A DNA stretch of 64,000 bases from Dipteronia dyeriana (taxonomy: Eukaryota > Streptophyta > Magnoliopsida > Sapindales > Sapindaceae), in assembly GCA_032871835.1 (NCBI GenBank), contig CM065297.1, positions 70,915,253-70,979,252 of the forward strand, given 5' to 3'. The position numbers and the translations under genes are program-made. Shown here in pieces: positions 60,421 to 64,000 of this stretch; within the stretch, counting starts at the first letter, position 1, and each line of letters starts with the position of its first letter. The notes beneath the pieces are model-generated. The model was not told where the DNA came from. It saw only the letters and a program-made list of their open reading frames with translations, and searched no databases.

Positions 60421-60646
60421 GAGAGCAATTCCTCGGATCGATTATGGGCACCTTAAAGCTTTGTGAGACATGCTCTTTCAATATCATAGATTAGAATTTT
60501 GTTATGATTGTGCCTCCTACTGTAGGTACTGTTGATGATCCACCCCCTAACGCTTTCAATGGTCGTTTTCTATGGTGTTTCAGATGTAGGATCCACATTG
60601 AAATTCTCTGTAGTCTGTTTATGAGGGTTCCTCGAAGTTGAGTTTT

Positions 60647-60667
60647 CCCCCTCCTTCTAGCACCAAC
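60647..60667 (-). other. GYP-D primer-binding site
   Basis: Minus strand TTGGTGCTAGAAGGAGGGG directly after LTR end ...CGTCAACA. Close to the sites of GYP-E and GYP-G. Beyond it the minus strand gives a short gag-like start (NVDPTSETP) that resembles the GYP-G gag start, then a stop. Confidence 0.78.
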
Positions 60668-61565
60668 TGTTGACGGTGATTTTTGAATCATTGAAAAGTC
60701 AACCACAAAACATTAATACGTAGGCAGATCAAAGCTTTGACCAATCAAGGGTTGAATAATCAATGCCTCATTCTCCACATGGATGCATTACGATTTGTTT
60801 GTATTTAAGAATGATGATGATGAAGAGTTGGAAATAAAGAATAAATCAAATATAACAACACATGTTTTACGTGGTAAAACCCCAAGACGGGAAAACATCC
60901 ACTGTGCCAATGACGGCGAGAAGAGATCCACTATGAATAGAATAATTACAATACTCAACACTCAATTTTCTCTCATATGATTGCTTATCCTTCTTATCTA
61001 AGTGTAAATTGATGATGATGAACTTGCTCTGTTATAATGATTACATGGCTGTATTTATATGGTTCGATCTAGGGTTGCCCTAGTTATTGTCGTACGAGTG
61101 GTGGATTCATTAATTAGAAACTTTGTAAGATTCTAGTAATATAGTCCGTTTAGGACTTATTTCCTGTTTGGTGTTTATCCTTCTGGAAGCTATGAGTTTC
61201 TTCCTGGTTAGAATTATATGATACTGAAGAGTAAATAGAAATATTTCCATATTGGATTATGATTCTTAGATTTAGTATCTTAGTGAATCTTCGCTTAATA
61301 CGACGTTTCTTAATAAAGTCATATTTCCTATTTTGGCCAAGTAGATCTTGCTGAGTAGAGATCTTCGCTCGTTAAGACTCCTTTTACTGGACAGCTTTAC
61401 TTGGCGCATACGCTTCTAACTTCCATATTAATTTTCTTGATGATATGTCATTGGTCAGTGTCCCTCTCGTTGGCTGGTTGACTCTTGATAACGCGGAATC
61501 ACGATATTTCCGCATTACCCGTAACCTTCGATGACGTGTCATGCTGACGAAAAACACATATAACA
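60668..61565 (-). repeat. GYP-D 5' LTR
   Basis: TGTTGACGGTG...ATATAACA, 898 bp. Partner of 52292-53197. TATA box near 61050 on the minus strand and the GTTTTACGTGGTAAAAC motif at 60864-60880. Confidence 0.88.
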
Positions 61566-61967
61566 TATACATATTGATTTTCTTGTTTAATTACACACCA
61601 AGCAAGCTCCACATAATTTATTAACATATTTTACTAACTATATATACATATTAAACAACTTAACTTTCATTTCAATTTGTATTTAAATTTATTGGATGGT
61701 GAATTTGTGTGTTTCTTTAATTTGTAATTTTTATTGATACAGAAAAATGGGGAAACTGGGGACTTTGAGAAAATTGAAAAACGGAGAAAAATGGAAAAAA
61801 TGGGGAAAATTGGGAAATGGGGATGGGGATAGGGGACCTCCACCCAAAATTACCCCAACCCCAATTTCCTCATTTGGGGAAATTGGATGGGGGGTTGGAA
61901 AATGGGGTTGGGGATGGAGGGATCTACATCCGCCCCCATTCCCCCATTGGCCATCCCTAGTCTCTAC

Positions 61968-62710
61968 CAAAGATAAATAAGTCTCGGTCAAAGGATTTAA
62001 CTCTCGATCAAAGAAAAATAAGTCTCCAACTTTAAGTCTAGATCAAAGGAAATAAATTAAAAAAAATTCAAAGTTTTTAACTTTTTCTTTTTCTTTTTTC
62101 TTTATTTTGTGATATGATTGAGTTTGTTGTTGGTGTTTAAAATCACATGGGTAGCAATTGAAGATTTACTTAACAAATAACATCTCTTTAAACTCATATA
62201 TTTTTAGTTGAAAATAAGAAATTGATTTTCATATTATAAGAACTGAAAAACGCTGAGAATATGACTGACAAGCAGTAACTAAAAATATAATTTTGAACAA
62301 AAAAGGTCCAATATTGTAATATTTATTTAAAGAAATTGTTTTTAAATCATATTTTAATATATTATAAAAGTAAAAATAAAATTATTTATAGTTAAATTAT
62401 GCCGATATTATTAATAAAAACGATTTAAGTTAATTGAAAATTGATTTACAATTGATCTATGTTTTATAACTTATTTACCTAAAAAATATAATAAAAATAA
62501 TTTTTTATCATCGTATAATTATAAATAATTAACTATATATAAATATATAGCCCTTTTATTCTCGTTGCATACTAATATAACTTACATCACTGCGTTGCAT
62601 GTGGACCACTGATTATGGAGAAGTTTTGACAAGTGAATCATCTTTGAGTCAAAATATGTAAATCTAATGGTCTAAATCCAACGCACTGATGAAGTTATAT
62701 CAATACGTAC
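61968..62710. other. AT-rich intergenic region
   Basis: No gene or element recognised. A short motif CTCGGTCAAAG / CTCGATCAAAG / AGATCAAAG recurs at 61980-62050. Confidence 0.55.
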
Positions 62711-63495
62711 TGTTATTGGTTAATTCTTGATGATGCGACACGTCAGCAAAAGACTAGGGTCGGGTGAGCCACGTCACTAGAAGACGATCAGGTTAAGTCA
62801 TCCCAAGTGGGATGGAGAAAACCCGACCAGTTCCCCGACTAAGATAACACAGATGATCGGGTTAGTAAATCCGATCGGGTCGTCAAGAGGGTCGTGGCCA
62901 AGGTCGGGTAGAATCACTTATCGGGGGAAACAAGAACGGCCAGAAAAATAGACGATCGGACGCCAGCGAACAGTACCCAGATTCGATGGAATCATTACTC
63001 AAATAAGTTGAAAAATAGTATGATTTGAACAAGGCTTTTAGAAGTGCACTCTGATAAGGAAACAAACTTTCTTATAGATATCAAAGCCCAGATTAGGAAA
63101 GAGATCTAAAAACAATTGAAGTACAAATCAACCCCAAATAGGAAAGAAAGAGAGCACGATTCTAAGATGTTAGAACATCATTAAATGACAAAGGCTTTCC
63201 TTACGTATACAATAAGAATCAGGGTTCTATGCATGTATAAATAGACCCTAAAAATACCCATAAAAGGGTGAACGTAATTTGATTAGGAAGAGCATGAGCT
63301 AGATTGATTATGTAATCTTCTTTTAATATAGTGAATTCTTGGTGCCGTTATTGGCAACCATGGACGTTTTCCCACATTGGGGTTATACCACGTAAAACTA
63401 TGTGTCTTATTTATTTTCTCGTTGCTTTTTGTTCTCAACTAGTTGTTATTCTGTATCAATTGTGTGATGGGAGGTTGATCCTGAAATTTTCATCA
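62711..63495 (+). repeat. GYP-G 5' LTR
   Basis: TGTTATTGG...TTTTCATCA, 785 bp. The end is set by the PBS five bases on. The start is the most likely TG, chosen by analogy with GYP-D (TGTTATATG). TATA box TATAAATAG at 63236-63244. The motif GTGGA/GGACGTTTTCCC with TTATACCACGTAAAAC is at 63362-63400. GATCGGGT-type repeats occur near 62850-62885. Confidence 0.7.
63236..63244 (+). promoter_or_regulatory. GYP-G LTR TATA box
   Basis: TATAAATAG in the LTR, about 340 bp before the gag start. Same form as the TATA boxes of the GYP-E and GYP-D LTRs. Confidence 0.65.
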
Positions 63496-63500
63496 ATAAC

Positions 63501-63520
63501 TGGCGCTAGAAGAAGGGGTT
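63501..63520 (+). other. GYP-G primer-binding site
   Basis: TGGCGCTAGAAGAAGGGG, five bases after the LTR end. Same class as GYP-E and GYP-D. Confidence 0.75.
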
Positions 63521-63583
63521 GAACCTTCAATATTGTTTGGTTTACATGATTAATTTTGAAAGTAGTTAGCTAAATGCGACTTC

Positions 63584-64000
63584 ATGGACACTGGTAGAGA
63601 CAGAAGTTCATCTATTCGCAATGTTGATGCAACGTGCGATGCCAATGTCTTAAATCCTTTGGATGTAGCCGCTACAGGAAAAGATCCATCCTTAGGGACC
63701 CCGCCATCCACCAAACCTGATGTTGTGACATCCACAGGTGTAGCTACCAGTATCTCCCTGAAAGCGTTCAAGCAGATCCAGGAGTCCTTACGAAAAGTCA
63801 TCGAAGATGCTGCTAAACGGGGGATCAGCATATCAGCCATGACTAAATTGAGTTCGTCATATCAACTTTCCACACCGATCGTGGCCCAAGATCCTAAGGT
63901 GTGCTCCAAGATAATAGCGATCACTCCAGGAGAACCCCAGAAACCTGAAAGAGATAAGGCAGAACATCATGAAAAAATGGGGCGTTCGCATAGAAGAGGT
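63584..64000 (+). CDS. GYP-G gag, N-terminal part, open to the window edge
   Basis: The ATG at 63584 opens a frame that runs 139 codons to the last base without a stop. It starts MDTGRDRSSSIRNVDATCDA, is rich in Ser, Thr, Pro and Lys, includes FKQIQESLRKVIEDAAKRG (a likely helix), and ends KAEHHEKMGRSHRRG. The ATG lies 63 bases after the PBS, as expected for a Gypsy gag. The capsid and zinc-binding parts would lie beyond the window. No known domain is reached yet; the call rests on position behind LTR and PBS and on similarity to the start of the GYP-D gag remnant. It is the only uninterrupted retroelement gene start in the window. Confidence 0.68.
   Translation, partial: MDTGRDRSSSIRNVDATCDANVLNPLDVAATGKDPSLGTPPSTKPDVVTSTGVATSISLKAFKQIQESLRKVIEDAAKRGISISAMTKLSSSYQLSTPIVAQDPKVCSKIIAITPGEPQKPERDKAEHHEKMGRSHRRG

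Larger units (their letters stand above)
52292..61565 (-). mobile_element. GYP-D: large non-autonomous Gypsy-type element, TSD TATAC
   Basis: 9,274 bp with LTRs at 52292-53197 and 60668-61565, bounded by a perfect duplication TATAC (52287-52291 and 61566-61570). The PBS on the minus strand next to the right LTR sets the orientation and resembles the Gypsy-type PBS of GYP-E. The 7.47 kb interior has no recognisable gag or pol, only tandem arrays and AT-rich DNA, so it is a LARD-like passive element. LTRs are about 90% identical by eye: an old insertion. Confidence 0.87.
51902..61959. mobile_element. Non-autonomous hAT-like transposon, split by GYP-D
   Basis: Own sequence is 51902-52291 and 61571-61959, about 780 bp. 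Ends are inverted repeats TAAGGATGACCA and TAGGGATGGCCA (right end in reverse), 10 of 12 matching. Eight-base flanks GTATATAC (51894-51901) and GTCTCTAC (61960-61967) match at six positions. Subterminal regions are rich in CCCCATTTCCCC/GGGGATGGGG repeats in opposite orientation. No transposase. The centre holds tandem copies of a roughly 70 bp unit (TTACTAACTATATATACATA and TTACACACCAAGCAA), one of which took the GYP-D insertion. Confidence 0.72.

Noticed and set aside
61731..61991. Gly/Pro-rich frames at 51930-52250 and 61731-61991
   Set aside because: Low-complexity GGGGATGG/CCCCATTT subterminal repeats of the hAT-like element.

Overview
This window looks like a gene-free, repeat-packed stretch of a flowering-plant nuclear genome, most likely a eudicot. 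It is AT-rich and holds no convincing host gene in 64 kb. It does hold plant-type LTR retrotransposons of both superfamilies: Ty3/Gypsy of the Tat type with two RNase H domains and an antisense ORF, and Ty1/Copia of the Sirevirus type with an initiator-Met-like primer site. There is also a LINE tail, a tRNA-derived Au-like SINE, a pogo/Emigrant-like transposon and two hAT-like non-autonomous transposons. I cannot name the species.

Layout, left to right. 1-5804: end of a plus-strand Copia (Sirevirus-like) element and its 3' LTR, split by a 3.1 kb block that copies 22363-25463. 5805-11854: a decayed minus-strand Gypsy (GYP-E: integrase, RNase H, RT, protease, gag, PBS, 5' LTR). 11923-14311: a solo LTR (LTR-C) carrying a 0.5 kb hAT-like insertion. 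14378-15282: LTR-F. 15283-27466: a second decayed minus-strand Gypsy (GYP-A), with a plus-strand antisense ORF (15683-20165), tandem repeats, integrase, RNase H, RT and protease; it is broken by a solo LTR-C (17603-19491) and a solo LTR-B (24195-26434). 27467-28660: unclassified LTR-like repeat. 28661-35582: a Sirevirus-like LTR holding two solo LTR-B insertions. 35622-46860: a second LTR-F split by a complete Sirevirus-like element (35967-46277, TSD GAATT). 46861-48060: LINE remnant. 48108-49120: pogo-like element. 49141-49332: SINE. 49333-51901: AT-rich filler. 51902-61959: a hAT-like element split by a 9.3 kb non-autonomous Gypsy (GYP-D, TSD TATAC). 62711-64000: 5' LTR, PBS and still-open gag of a further Gypsy (GYP-G), running off the right edge.

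The window therefore reads as a record of nested insertions rather than a set of cooperating genes. Several layers are pinned down by target-site duplications read directly from the sequence (GAATT, AAGGG, ATACA, CATGG and TATAC, plus imperfect 5 and 8 bp ones). All pol genes seen whole are broken, and protease active sites are lost in each. The only long open retroelement frame is the gag at the right edge. Nothing here proves a new biological system. The points most worth following are the antisense ORF of GYP-A, the ectopic 3.1 kb duplication between retrotransposons, the duplicated polypurine tract/LTR start in the Sirevirus-like LTRs, and an LTR motif shared by Copia and Gypsy families.
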